Part shown: positions 21,133 through 29,965 of the stretch, piece by piece
Numbering within the stretch: position 1 is the stretch's first letter
How the letters are laid out: every line of letters begins with the position of its first letter
From: Aquabacterium sp.
GTDB lineage: Bacteria > Pseudomonadota > Gammaproteobacteria > Burkholderiales > Burkholderiaceae_C
Reading direction: 5' to 3'
NCBI GenBank assembly: GCA_023266355.1
Contig: JAHFQM010000001.1
Span: 186,001-250,000 of the forward strand
Length of the DNA: 64,000 nt
Made by a program: the position numbers and the translations under genes
The notes under the pieces: model-generated
Seen by the model: the letters and a program-made list of their open reading frames with translations, nothing else
Database searches by the model: none
Told to the model about the DNA's origin: nothing

Positions 21133-21906
21133 ATGAAAGCGGTGATTCTTGCGGGCGGACTCGGAACGCGCATCAGCGAGGAGTCGCACCTGCGGCCCAA
21201 GCCCATGCTGGAAATCGGGGGCAAGCCCATCCTCTGGCACATCATGAAGATCTACGCCCACCACGGCATCACCGAATTCGTGATCTGCCTGGGCTACAAG
21301 GGCTACGTCATCAAGGAGTACTTCGCCAACTACTTCCTGCACCAGTCGGACGTGACTTTCGATGTCGCGAACAACCGCATGGAAGTGCACCAGGAACGCG
21401 CAGAGAACTGGCGCGTGACCTTGGTGGACACCGGCGTGGACACCATGACGGGCGGCCGCTTGAAGCGGGTGCGCAAGTACCTCGACGACGAGCCCTTTTG
21501 CTTCACCTATGGCGACGGCGTGTCCGACATCGACATCACGGCCTCGATCGCCGCCCACCGCGCCCACGGCACCCTGGCCACGCTGACGGCCATCAAGCCG
21601 CCGGGGCGTTTCGGCGCGCTGGGCCTGAACGGCCACCACGTGGCGTCCTTCCAGGAAAAGCCCGATGGCGATGGCGGCTGGATCAACGGCGGATTCTTCG
21701 TGCTCTCGCCCAAGGTGATCGACCTGATCTCGGGCGACGACACCACCTGGGAGAAAGAGCCCATGGAGCAACTGGCGGCCCGCCAGCAGCTGTCTTTCTA
21801 CCAGCACGGTGGTTTCTGGCAACCGATGGACACGCTGCGCGACAAGAACCACCTCAATGACCTGTGGGACGCGGGCAAGGCGCCCTGGAAGGTCTGGACG
21901 GACTGA
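21133..21906 (+). CDS. rfbF: Glucose-1-phosphate cytidylyltransferase
   Basis: Makes CDP-glucose from CTP and glucose-1-phosphate, the entry point for CDP-deoxysugars. It has 257 residues from the ATG at 21133, which has GGAGG at 21123-21127. The nucleotide-binding loop [19 protein letters not shown] is at 7-25, [11 protein letters not shown] carries the metal Asp, and [18 protein letters not shown] is the typical C-terminus. It is the first gene of a ten-gene plus-strand operon. Confidence 0.96.
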   Translation: MKAVILAGGLGTRISEESHLRPKPMLEIGGKPILWHIMKIYAHHGITEFVICLGYKGYVIKEYFANYFLHQSDVTFDVANNRMEVHQERAENWRVTLVDTGVDTMTGGRLKRVRKYLDDEPFCFTYGDGVSDIDITASIAAHRAHGTLATLTAIKPPGRFGALGLNGHHVASFQEKPDGDGGWINGGFFVLSPKVIDLISGDDTTWEKEPMEQLAARQQLSFYQHGGFWQPMDTLRDKNHLNDLWDAGKAPWKVWTD

Positions 21907-21908
21907 AC

Positions 21909-23003
21909 ATGGCGGTTGACCGATCCTTCTGGCGCGGCAAGCGCGTGCTGATCACGGGCCACACCGGCTTCAAGGGTGGCTGGCTGGCGCTGTGGCTGAC
22001 CCAACTGGGCGCCGACGTGGTGGGCTACGCGCTGCCGCCGGTGGGGGCAGCCCACCTGTTCGGTGCGCTGCGGCTGCAGGAATTGCTGCGCCACGAAGAG
22101 GGCGACATCCGCGACCAGGCCCACCTGCTGGCGGTGATGCAATCGCACCGCCCGGATGTGGTCTTCCACCTGGCGGCGCAAGCCCTGGTGCGGCCCTCGT
22201 ACGACGACCCGGTCGAGACCTACGACGTCAACGTGATGGGCTCGCTGAAGGTGCTGGAGTGCGTCCGGCGCTGCCCCTCGGTGCGCGCCGTGGTCATGGT
22301 GACGACGGACAAGTGCTACGACAACAAGGAGTGGTGCTGGGCCTACCGCGAGATCGACCCGATGGGCGGCCACGACCCCTACAGCTCAAGCAAGGGCGCC
22401 ATGGAGTTGATGGTGGCGTCCTACCGCCGTTCGTACTTCTCGGTGAGCGTTGCGGGCAAGCCGACTCCTGCGGTGGCGACCGTGCGCGCGGGCAACGTCA
22501 TCGGCGGCGGCGATTGGTCCGAAGGCCGCCTGGTGCCCGACCTGGTGCGCGCCTTCTCGGCGAACGCGCCGGCGGTCATCCGCAACCGGCACGCCGTGCG
22601 GCCCTGGCAGCACGTGCTGCAGCCGCTGCGGGGCTACCTGCAACTGGCGCAGCAATTGGTGTCGTCCGGGCACGACCATGCCGAGGCCTGGAACTTCGGC
22701 CCGCAAGAGGACGATTGCCAGCCCGTGGGTGCGCTGGTGCAGCAGATGACGGCGCTTTGGGGCGATGGCCGCACCTGGGTGGACCAGACCGACCCCGATG
22801 CGCCGCACGAGGCCCACTTCCTGAAGCTCGACAGTGCCAAGGCGCGTGGCCGCCTGGGCTGGCGCAGCAGCTGTGATTTGCCAGAGGCTTTGCGCCTGAC
22901 CGTGTCCTGGTACCGGGCGCACAGCCTGGGGCAGGACATGCGCGCCATCAGCCTGGACCAGATCGCGCAGCAAGCGCACGAGGATGGCGATGCAGTTCCA
23001 TGA
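21909..23003 (+). CDS. rfbG: CDP-glucose 4,6-dehydratase
   Basis: Short-chain dehydrogenase family enzyme of 364 residues that converts CDP-glucose to CDP-4-keto-6-deoxyglucose with bound NAD. The Rossmann motif GHTGFKGGWLA is at 15-25, the Thr of the catalytic triad is in VMVTTDKCYDN and the YxxxK is in PYSSSKGAMEL. The ATG at 21909 lies two bases after rfbF. The pairing with RfbF fixes the substrate as CDP-glucose rather than dTDP- or GDP-sugar. Confidence 0.95.
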   Translation: MAVDRSFWRGKRVLITGHTGFKGGWLALWLTQLGADVVGYALPPVGAAHLFGALRLQELLRHEEGDIRDQAHLLAVMQSHRPDVVFHLAAQALVRPSYDDPVETYDVNVMGSLKVLECVRRCPSVRAVVMVTTDKCYDNKEWCWAYREIDPMGGHDPYSSSKGAMELMVASYRRSYFSVSVAGKPTPAVATVRAGNVIGGGDWSEGRLVPDLVRAFSANAPAVIRNRHAVRPWQHVLQPLRGYLQLAQQLVSSGHDHAEAWNFGPQEDDCQPVGALVQQMTALWGDGRTWVDQTDPDAPHEAHFLKLDSAKARGRLGWRSSCDLPEALRLTVSWYRAHSLGQDMRAISLDQIAQQAHEDGDAVP

Positions 23004-23544
23004 CACCGACCTGCCCGGCCTGAAGCTGGTCACGCTGGACGTCCGCCGCGATGCGCGCGGCGCTTTCTCGCGCCTGTTCTGCCAGCGCGAGATGGCGGCC
23101 GCGGGCGTGCCCCACGCCATCGCCCAGGTCAACCATTCGCAAACCGCGCAGAAGGGCAGCGTCCGCGGCCTGCACTTCCAGCGCCCACCCGTCACCGAGA
23201 CCAAGCTCATCCGGTGCGTGAGGGGGGCGGTCTGGGACGTGGCCGTCGATTTGCGTGCCGGCTCGCCCACGTTCCTGCAGTGGCGCGCCTTCGAGCTGAG
23301 CGCCGATCAGCCGCGCATGGTCGTGATTCCAGACGGTTTTGCCCATGGTTTTCAGACTTTGACCGACGACGCCGAGCTGATCTACTTCCATTCGGAGTTT
23401 TACGCACCCGAGCACGAGGACGGCTTCCATGCCCAAGACGCCACACTGGCCATCGCGTGGCCCCTGCCCATGGCCCAGCAGTCCGACCGGGACCGCCAAC
23501 TGCCCTCTGTTCCCACCGATTTCAAAGGTCTGACCCTGCTATGA
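22984..23544 (+). CDS. NDP-4-keto-6-deoxyhexose 3,5-epimerase family protein (RmlC-like)
   Basis: Cupin-fold epimerase family protein of 186 residues. The catalytic His lies in VRGLHFQ and the Tyr of the active site in SEFYAPEHEDG, so the fold and the key residues of RmlC are retained. It overlaps rfbG by 20 bases. In this operon the substrate is expected to be CDP-4-keto-6-deoxyglucose or a methylated derivative. It could invert C3 or C5, or act as a 3,4-ketoisomerase-like tautomerase; this cannot be settled from sequence. The first two codons offer alternative starts (MAMQF). Confidence 0.85.
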   Translation: MAMQFHDTDLPGLKLVTLDVRRDARGAFSRLFCQREMAAAGVPHAIAQVNHSQTAQKGSVRGLHFQRPPVTETKLIRCVRGAVWDVAVDLRAGSPTFLQWRAFELSADQPRMVVIPDGFAHGFQTLTDDAELIYFHSEFYAPEHEDGFHAQDATLAIAWPLPMAQQSDRDRQLPSVPTDFKGLTLL

Positions 23545-24767
23545 AATGCCGCTTCTGTCAGCATGAACTGAGCCTCGATCTGGTGGACCTCCAGTTCTCC
23601 CCGCCCTCCAACAGCTTCCTGAGCGCAGCGCAACTCAGCGCGCCCGAGGTGACCTTCCCGCTGAAGGTGATGGTGTGCGACCAGTGCTGGCTGGGCCAGG
23701 TGGACGAGCACAAGCACGCCGAAGACATCTTCGACAGCGACTACGTTTACTTCTCCTCGTTCTCCTCGTCGTGGCTGGCCCATGCCAAGCGCTACGTCGA
23801 CAGCATTTCCCAGCGCCTGAGCCTGGGCCGGGATGCCTTCGTGGTGGAGGTGGCCTCCAACGACGGCTACCTGCTGCAGTACTTCCAGGAGCGCGGGGTG
23901 CCTTGCCTGGGCATCGAGCCGACGGCGTCCACGGCGGACGCCTGCCGCGCCAAGGGCATCGAGGTGGTGCAGGATTTCTTCGGTGAGCGCCTGGGGCGTG
24001 AGTTGGCCAGCACGCGCCGGCCCGCCGACCTCATCCTGGCGAACAACGTGTTCGCGCACGTGCCGGACATCAACGACTTCGTCCGAGGGCTGAAGCTCGC
24101 GCTGGCCCCGGGCGGCACCATCACGCTGGAGTTCCCGCACTTCATGCAACTGGTCCAGCAACGCCAGTTCGACACGATCTACCACGAGCACTTCTCCTAC
24201 CTGTCGCTCCACACCACGCAGAAAATCTTCGAGGCGCATGGCCTGTGCGTGTACGACGTCGAAGAGCTGCCGACCCACGGCGGCTCGCTGCGGGTCTATG
24301 GCCGCCATGCGGAACACAGCGCCTTGCCCGTGCAGCCGGCGGTGCACGCCTTGCTGGCCAAGGAAACCGCGCTCGGCATGCAGACGCCCGCCTTCTATGC
24401 CGATTTCGCGCAGCAGGTGGTGGACATCAAGCTGGACCTGCTTAGCTTCCTCATCGAACAGAAGCGCGCCGGCAAGCGCGTGATGGGTTACGGCGCCGCC
24501 GCCAAGGGCAACACCTTGCTGAACTACGCGGGCGTCTTGTCGGACCTGCTGCCCGCCGTGGCCGACCTGTCGCCCCACAAGGTGGGCAAGTTCCTGCCGG
24601 GCGTGCACATCCCGGTGGTGAGCGTGGACGAGGTCCGCGCGCAGCGCCCTGATTTCATCCTGATCCTGCCCTGGAACCTCAAGGACGAGGTGATGTCCCA
24701 GCTCGCTCACGTTCGCGAGTGGGGCGGGCGCTTCGTGGTGGCCATCCCTCAGCTGGAGGTCCTGTGA
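23541..24767 (+). CDS. Zinc-finger SAM-dependent sugar C-methyltransferase (TylC3-type)
   Basis: Probable NDP-sugar C-methyltransferase of 408 residues with three parts: an N-terminal zinc-binding domain (CRFC at 3-6 and CDQC further on), a Rossmann SAM domain with EVASNDGYLLQYF as motif I, and a C-terminal domain with GYGAAAKGNTLLNY typical of Methyltransf_14. Enzymes of this architecture add a methyl branch at C3 of 4-keto-6-deoxysugars. The ATG overlaps the preceding stop by four bases (ATGA). A CDP-linked substrate is inferred from the operon. Confidence 0.88.
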   Translation: MKCRFCQHELSLDLVDLQFSPPSNSFLSAAQLSAPEVTFPLKVMVCDQCWLGQVDEHKHAEDIFDSDYVYFSSFSSSWLAHAKRYVDSISQRLSLGRDAFVVEVASNDGYLLQYFQERGVPCLGIEPTASTADACRAKGIEVVQDFFGERLGRELASTRRPADLILANNVFAHVPDINDFVRGLKLALAPGGTITLEFPHFMQLVQQRQFDTIYHEHFSYLSLHTTQKIFEAHGLCVYDVEELPTHGGSLRVYGRHAEHSALPVQPAVHALLAKETALGMQTPAFYADFAQQVVDIKLDLLSFLIEQKRAGKRVMGYGAAAKGNTLLNYAGVLSDLLPAVADLSPHKVGKFLPGVHIPVVSVDEVRAQRPDFILILPWNLKDEVMSQLAHVREWGGRFVVAIPQLEVL

Positions 24768-25870
24768 GCAGCCGCGTTTACTACACCAAGCCCTCCATCA
24801 CCGAGCTGGAGGTGAGCTATGCCACCGACGCGGTGCGCCATGGCTGGGGCGACCAGTGCTACGCCTACATCACCCGCTTCGAGCAAGGCTTCGCCGCGCA
24901 CCTGGGCGCCAAGCATGTGATTGCCACGTCCAGCTGCACCGGGGCCATGCACATGGGCTTGGCCGCGCTCGGCGTGGGGCCGGGCGATGAGGTGATTCTG
25001 GGCAACACCAACTGGATCGCTTCCGCAGCCCCCATCACCTACCTGGGCGCCAAGCCCGTGTTCGTGGACGTGCTGCCCGACACCTGGTGCCTGGACCCGG
25101 CACAGGTTGAGGCCGCCATCACCCCCCGGACCAAGGCGATCATCGCGGTGCACCTGTACGGCAACCTGGCCGACATGGACGCCCTGCTGGCGATCGGCCA
25201 GCGCCATGGCCTGCCCGTGGTCGAAGACGCGGCGGAGGCCATCGGCTCCCAGTGGCGTGGCCGCAGCGCCGGCACGCTGGGCGCCTTCGGCACCTTCTCC
25301 TTCCATGGCACCAAGACCATGACGACCGGTGAGGGCGGCGCCTTTGTCTGCAACGACGACTCCTTGTACGAGAAGGTGCTGACGCTGTCCAACCACGGCC
25401 GCGACCGCAGCCAGCGCAAGCAGTTCTGGTCGGACGTCGTGGGCTTCAAGTACAAGATGTCCAATGTGCAGGCCGCCATCGGCTGCGCGCAGGTGGAGCG
25501 CATCGGCGATTTGATCGCCGGCAAGCGCCGCATCTTTGCCTACTACCAGGAGCGCCTCCAGGGCTTGCCGCTGCGCATGAACCCGGAGCCCGCGGGCACC
25601 GTCAATGGCTTCTGGATGCCCTCCATCGTGGTGGACGAGGGCGTCCCCTTCGACCGCGAGGACCTGCTGCAGCGCTTTCAGGCCGAGAACATCGACGGAC
25701 GGGTGTTTTTCTGGCCTTTGACCATGTTGCCCATGTTCGAAGATCAGCCTGAGCACACGGTGGCTTATGGCCTGTGGCCGCGGGCCGTCAACCTGCCGGC
25801 GTACCACGACCTGTCGGACGCAGACATGGACCGTGTCATCGCCTGTGTCCGCGCGTCTCTCCAGAGGTGA
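24764..25870 (+). CDS. DegT/DnrJ/EryC1 sugar aminotransferase
   Basis: PLP-dependent aminotransferase of 368 residues, starting at GTG 24764 in a GTGA overlap with the preceding stop. The Schiff-base lysine is Lys184 in FHGTKTMTTGEGG, and Asp155 (VVEDAAEAIGS) contacts the PLP nitrogen. In RfbH and ColD, the 3-dehydrases that follow RfbG in dideoxysugar pathways, this lysine is histidine; its presence here means true transamination, probably of the C4 ketone as in perosamine synthase. The product would be a 4-amino-4,6-dideoxy CDP-sugar, possibly C3-methylated. Confidence 0.9.
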   Translation: MSSRVYYTKPSITELEVSYATDAVRHGWGDQCYAYITRFEQGFAAHLGAKHVIATSSCTGAMHMGLAALGVGPGDEVILGNTNWIASAAPITYLGAKPVFVDVLPDTWCLDPAQVEAAITPRTKAIIAVHLYGNLADMDALLAIGQRHGLPVVEDAAEAIGSQWRGRSAGTLGAFGTFSFHGTKTMTTGEGGAFVCNDDSLYEKVLTLSNHGRDRSQRKQFWSDVVGFKYKMSNVQAAIGCAQVERIGDLIAGKRRIFAYYQERLQGLPLRMNPEPAGTVNGFWMPSIVVDEGVPFDREDLLQRFQAENIDGRVFFWPLTMLPMFEDQPEHTVAYGLWPRAVNLPAYHDLSDADMDRVIACVRASLQR

Positions 25871-25877
25871 CCACGCC

Positions 25878-26741
25878 ATGAACGCATCCAGCGCTCCGAA
25901 CCCCAGCCTGAGCCCCGAGCAGGTCCGCCAGTTCCACGAACAGGGCTTCCTGGTGATCCCGGGCTTTTACGACCTGGCCGAGGACATCGCGCCCATCCAG
26001 AAGGGCGTCCACCAGATCATTGGCCAGGTGCTCAAGCGCCACGGCCTGCCCGACACGCGCGGGCCTTTCCAGCCTGCCACTTTCGACGAGGGCTACCAGG
26101 CCCTGATCGCAGCCAACCGCGCCCATGGTGGCGAGGTCTACGACGCCATCAAGCAGATCCCGGCCTTCCTGCGCCTGTTGGGCACGCCGGCGCACGAGGC
26201 CCTCTTTGCCCAGCTGCGCGCCGACGCCATCCCCGCGATCGCCGCCGGCGGCTACGGCATCCGCGTGGACAACCCCGGCGAAGAACGCTTCCGCGCGCCC
26301 TGGCACCAGGAGTACCCGGCGCAGCTGCGCAGCCTGGACGGCCTGGTGTACTGGTCGCCGCTCGTGCCGGTGACGCCGGAGCTCGGGCCCGTGCGGCTGT
26401 GCATCGGCTCCCACCACGACGGCCCTGTGCCCGTGCACACGCGCGACCCGCGCAACCCCGACAAGACCGGCGCCTACGGCCTCATCCTGAAAGACGAAGA
26501 GGCGCTGGTGGCCGGCTACGAGCAAGTCGCGCCTTTGTCGAACCCGGGCGACCTGGTCATCATCGACTTCCTGACCCTGCACGCCTCCGGGCGCAACCAG
26601 GGGCAGCGTTCGCGCTGGTCCATGCAGTTCCGCTATTTCAACTTCAACGACCCGACCGGGATGAAGCACGGCTGGAAGGGCTCTTATGCCGCCGGCGTGG
26701 ATTTCGCCACCGTCCATCCCGAGCTTTGCCTGGACGCTTGA
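25878..26741 (+). CDS. Phytanoyl-CoA dioxygenase (PhyH) family protein
   Basis: Likely Fe(II)/2-oxoglutarate oxygenase of 287 residues. The ATG at 25878 has GAGGTGA before it. Candidate iron ligands are His143 and Glu145 (APWHQEYP) and His235 (TLHASGRN); the usual HxD is HxE here. Arg244 or Arg246 would bind 2-oxoglutarate. In a sugar operon it could hydroxylate or oxidise the sugar or an acyl substituent. Seven bases separate it from the aminotransferase gene. Function within the pathway unknown. Confidence 0.82.
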   Translation: MNASSAPNPSLSPEQVRQFHEQGFLVIPGFYDLAEDIAPIQKGVHQIIGQVLKRHGLPDTRGPFQPATFDEGYQALIAANRAHGGEVYDAIKQIPAFLRLLGTPAHEALFAQLRADAIPAIAAGGYGIRVDNPGEERFRAPWHQEYPAQLRSLDGLVYWSPLVPVTPELGPVRLCIGSHHDGPVPVHTRDPRNPDKTGAYGLILKDEEALVAGYEQVAPLSNPGDLVIIDFLTLHASGRNQGQRSRWSMQFRYFNFNDPTGMKHGWKGSYAAGVDFATVHPELCLDA

Positions 26742-27929
26742 ATGCCTGACATGAGCACCCTCAACTGCAATGTGTGTGGCGGCCCGCTGGGCCCATGCCT
26801 GTATGAATCCGAAGGCGGGCAGTCACTGACCTCGCTGTGCCAGGTGCGTCCGGGCACGACGCGCGTGCACGCCTGTCCGGCCTGTGGCCACCTGCAGACG
26901 CAGGAGATGGCCGACGCCGCGGCCTTCTACGAAAGCGACTACGACATCCTCGTGCACAGCGAGGAAGAAGACCAGATCTACGAACTGGCCGCCGACGGCA
27001 CGCCGATCTACCGCACGGCGCACCAGGTGAAGGTGCTGCTCGACAAGGTCACGCTGCCCGCAGGCGCCTTGCTGCTGGACTACGGCTGCGCCAAAAGCGC
27101 GACCATCAAGAGCCTGGTGGCGCAGCGCACGGACGTGGTGCCGCACCTGTTCGACGTGAGCTCGCGCTACATCCCCTTCTGGGAGAAGTTCGTGCAGCCC
27201 GCGCATTGGGCGGTGCACGAGATGCCGGCCAGCTGGCAGGGCCGCTTCGACGCGGTGACGTCCTTCTTCTCCATGGAGCACATGGTCCGCCCGGCCGACT
27301 CCCTGCGCCAGATGGCGGCGGTGCTCCAGCCCGGTGGCACCTTCTACGGCATCGTGCCCAATGTGGCGACCAATGTGGCCGACTTCATCGTGCTGGACCA
27401 CGTCAACCACTTCTCCGAGACCTCCCTGCGCCATGTGCTGCAGGGCGTGGGCCTGGAGGTGGTGGAGATCGACGCGCAGGCGCACCGCGGTGCCTTCGTG
27501 ATCGTTGCGCGCAAGGTGGCCGACGCGCAAGTGGCCTCGCCCCTGCCCGCGCACTTCGGCAGCGACGTGGCCCAGTGGCTGGCCCGCTTCGACGAGATGG
27601 CCGCCTTCTGGCAGCAGGCGGGCGAGCGCGTGCGTGCGCAGGAAGCGCGGTTGCCGGCGTCGGCGCCCATGGCCATCTACGGTGCGGGCTTCTATGGCGC
27701 CTTCATCGTGTCCTGCCTGCGGCACCCCGAGCGCGTCGTCTGCCACCTGGACCAGAACGTCTTCCTGCAGGGCCGCGAACTCAATGGCCGCCCCATCGTG
27801 CCGCCGCAAGACCGGCCCGAGGGCGTGAACACCGTGTGGGTGGGGCTCAACCCCGTCCATGCCCGACAGGTCATTGCCCGGGTGCCCTCGCTGGCCGCGG
27901 GCGATGTGCGCGTGCTCTACCTGGAGTGA
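26742..27929 (+). CDS. Second zinc-finger class I SAM methyltransferase
   Basis: Protein of 395 residues with the same three-part plan as the methyltransferase three genes earlier: zinc pairs CNVC (9-12) and CPAC (45-48), a SAM domain, and a C-terminal domain (IYGAGFYGAFIVSCL) like Methyltransf_14. SAM motif I reads LLDYGCAKSATIKSL, which departs from the usual D-x-G-x-G-x-G. It may be an active C- or O-methyltransferase or a divergent partner. The ATG at 26742 directly abuts the preceding stop; a second ATG nine bases on is an alternative. Confidence 0.8.
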   Translation: MPDMSTLNCNVCGGPLGPCLYESEGGQSLTSLCQVRPGTTRVHACPACGHLQTQEMADAAAFYESDYDILVHSEEEDQIYELAADGTPIYRTAHQVKVLLDKVTLPAGALLLDYGCAKSATIKSLVAQRTDVVPHLFDVSSRYIPFWEKFVQPAHWAVHEMPASWQGRFDAVTSFFSMEHMVRPADSLRQMAAVLQPGGTFYGIVPNVATNVADFIVLDHVNHFSETSLRHVLQGVGLEVVEIDAQAHRGAFVIVARKVADAQVASPLPAHFGSDVAQWLARFDEMAAFWQQAGERVRAQEARLPASAPMAIYGAGFYGAFIVSCLRHPERVVCHLDQNVFLQGRELNGRPIVPPQDRPEGVNTVWVGLNPVHARQVIARVPSLAAGDVRVLYLE

Positions 27930-28444
27930 TGCCCATGCTGACCGGCGTTGATGTGACCTTGCGTGCCTGGCGCGATGCCGACGTGGCGGAGCTGGAAGCG
28001 CTGCGCAACGACGTCGCCCTGCAGCAGCAGCTGATGGCCCAGCCGCGGCCGAACTCGCGGGCCCGTGTGCTGCAGTGGTTGAACGACCGCAGCGCGCGCG
28101 CCGATGGCGTGTTCTTCGTGATCGCCGCCGCGAGCGACGACCGCGTGCTCGGCTACGTGCAGCTCGCCGACATGGACCTCTTCCATGGCCGCGCCCAACT
28201 GGGCATCTGCCTGTCGGCCGCCGCGCAGGGCCGAGGCCTGGCAGGCCAGGTGATGGCCTTGCTGGAAGGCTATGTGCGCGAGGTCTTCGGCCTGCGCAAG
28301 ATCGGCCTGGAGGTGCTGTGCAGCAACGCCCAGGCCATCCGTTTCTACGACAAGCAAGGCTTTGCGACGGTCGGTGTGCTGCGCCAACATGCCTTCGTGC
28401 AGGGTGCGCACGTGGACGTCCTCGTCATGGAGAAGCTGCTGTGA
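27929..28444 (+). CDS. GNAT family N-acetyltransferase
   Basis: Acyltransferase of 171 residues with the acetyl-CoA loop AAAQGRGLAGQVMALLEGY at about 90-108 and the C-terminal AIRFYDKQGFATVG typical of the RimJ/RimL branch. Its ATG shares one base with the preceding stop (TGATG). In the operon it is the natural candidate to acylate the amine made by the DegT aminotransferase, as PseH-like and WecD-like enzymes do. The acyl group is not known. Confidence 0.88.
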   Translation: MPMLTGVDVTLRAWRDADVAELEALRNDVALQQQLMAQPRPNSRARVLQWLNDRSARADGVFFVIAAASDDRVLGYVQLADMDLFHGRAQLGICLSAAAQGRGLAGQVMALLEGYVREVFGLRKIGLEVLCSNAQAIRFYDKQGFATVGVLRQHAFVQGAHVDVLVMEKLL

Positions 28445-29160
28445 ACGTGGTCATCTCCCAACCCATGTTCTTCCCCTGGGTCGGGTTGATCGAGCAGGTG
28501 CGCCTGGCCGACCAGTTCGTGTTCTACGACGACGTCCAGTTCTCCAAGGGCAGCTTCGTCAACCGCGTGCAGATCAAGACGGCGTCGGGCATCAAGTGGT
28601 TGACCGTGCCACTCAAGGGCGTGTCGCTGGGGCAGCGCATCCAGGACGTGGCGGTGGACCACGCGCGCAATTGGCAGCGCCAGCACCTCGACATGCTCAA
28701 GCAGGCTTACGCCGCTGCGCCTTTCCTGAAGGACATGCTGCGCGTGGTGCAGGAGGTGCACGGCGCCCGCGCGGACACCCTCGGCGCGCTCAGCGAAGCC
28801 AGCATGATGGCCGTGTGCCGGTACTTCGGCCTGGACACCGGCCGGCAGTTCCACCACATCGGTGACTTGGGCATCGGCGGCAGCGGCAGCCCGCGCGTGC
28901 TGGACACCGTCAAGCACCTGCAGGGAAGCCGCTACATCACCGGCTTGGGTGCCGCCAACTACCTCGACCACGAGGCCTTCGAGCAAGCGGGCGTGGCCGT
29001 CGAGTACATGGCCTACCGCAAGACCCCTTACCCGCAGTTGCACGGCGAGTTCACGCCGTACGTCAGCATCCTGGACCTGATCGCCAACGTCGGCCCCGCT
29101 GGCATCGGCTGCATTGCCTCCGGCACAACCCACTGGAAAGAGTTCCTCCACCATGAATGA
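28441..29160 (+). CDS. WbqC family protein
   Basis: Protein of 239 residues of the WbqC family. It starts at GTG 28441 in a GTGA overlap. The N-terminal signature QPMFFPWVGLIEQVRLAD with FYDDVQFSKGSFVNR and the Thr/Gly-rich RYITGLGAANYL are intact. WbqC proteins are common in O-antigen and flagellar glycan loci, often beside sugar aminotransferases, but their chemistry is not well defined; transfer of an amino-acid or acyl group to the sugar amine has been suggested. Its place behind the acetyltransferase fits such a role. Confidence 0.88.
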   Translation: MNVVISQPMFFPWVGLIEQVRLADQFVFYDDVQFSKGSFVNRVQIKTASGIKWLTVPLKGVSLGQRIQDVAVDHARNWQRQHLDMLKQAYAAAPFLKDMLRVVQEVHGARADTLGALSEASMMAVCRYFGLDTGRQFHHIGDLGIGGSGSPRVLDTVKHLQGSRYITGLGAANYLDHEAFEQAGVAVEYMAYRKTPYPQLHGEFTPYVSILDLIANVGPAGIGCIASGTTHWKEFLHHE

Positions 29161-29965
29161 AATTGACAAGTTCCGCGCCGAAGTCGCCGACAACATCCGT
29201 GGCCTGGGCGAAGACACCGACGTGCAGGCCCTGTCGCGCATCTGGCTGCGCGAGATCACGCGCCACAAGTACGCCTACAACTTCTCCTGGATGGGCCGCC
29301 CGCTGATCCAGTTCCCGCAAGACATGGCCGCGCTGCAAGAGCTGGTGTGGGCGGTCAAGCCGGACCTCATCATCGAGGCGGGCATCGCCCACGGCGGCTC
29401 GCTGATCATGCATGCCTCTTTCCTGGCCATGCTGGACTACTGCGACGCGGTGGAGCAGGGCGTGCCCCTGGACGTGACGAAGCCCAAGCGCCGCGTGCTG
29501 GGCCTGGACATCGACATCCGCGCGCACAACCGCGCCGCCATCGAAGCCCACCCGATGTCCAACCGCATCGACATGGTCCAGGGCTCGTCCGTGTCGCCCG
29601 AGGTGATCGCGCAGGTGCGTGAGCTCGCCAAGGGCCACGAACGCATCCTCGTGATCCTGGACTCCAACCACACCCACGAACACGTGCTGGCCGAACTGGA
29701 GGCCTACGCGCCGCTGGTCAGCCCCGGCAGCTACTGCGTGGTGTTCGACACCCTGGTGGAGGACATGCCCGACGAGCTGATCCAGAACCGCCCGTGGAAG
29801 AAGGGCGACAACCCGAAAACCGCGGTCTGGGAGTACCTGCGCCGCCTGAACGGCGAAGGCCGCTCGGCCAGCGACGGCGCCAAGCTGCAGTTCGAGATCG
29901 ACAAGTCGATCGAGCACAAGCTGCTGATCACCGTGGGGCCGGACGGCTACCTCAAGCGGGTGTGA
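29153..29965 (+). CDS. CmcI-like (cephalosporin hydroxylase family) protein
   Basis: Protein of 270 residues in the CmcI / rhamnosyl O-methyltransferase family, with a SAM-type Rossmann core: LIIEAGIAHGGSLIMHASFL at about 79-98 and VLGLDIDIRAHNR. CmcI relatives in glycan loci are usually O-methyltransferases, despite the historical name. It overlaps wbqC by eight bases and is the last gene of the operon. Its end runs 14 bases into the convergent PIN toxin gene, and no terminator is visible. Confidence 0.85.
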   Translation: MNEIDKFRAEVADNIRGLGEDTDVQALSRIWLREITRHKYAYNFSWMGRPLIQFPQDMAALQELVWAVKPDLIIEAGIAHGGSLIMHASFLAMLDYCDAVEQGVPLDVTKPKRRVLGLDIDIRAHNRAAIEAHPMSNRIDMVQGSSVSPEVIAQVRELAKGHERILVILDSNHTHEHVLAELEAYAPLVSPGSYCVVFDTLVEDMPDELIQNRPWKKGDNPKTAVWEYLRRLNGEGRSASDGAKLQFEIDKSIEHKLLITVGPDGYLKRV

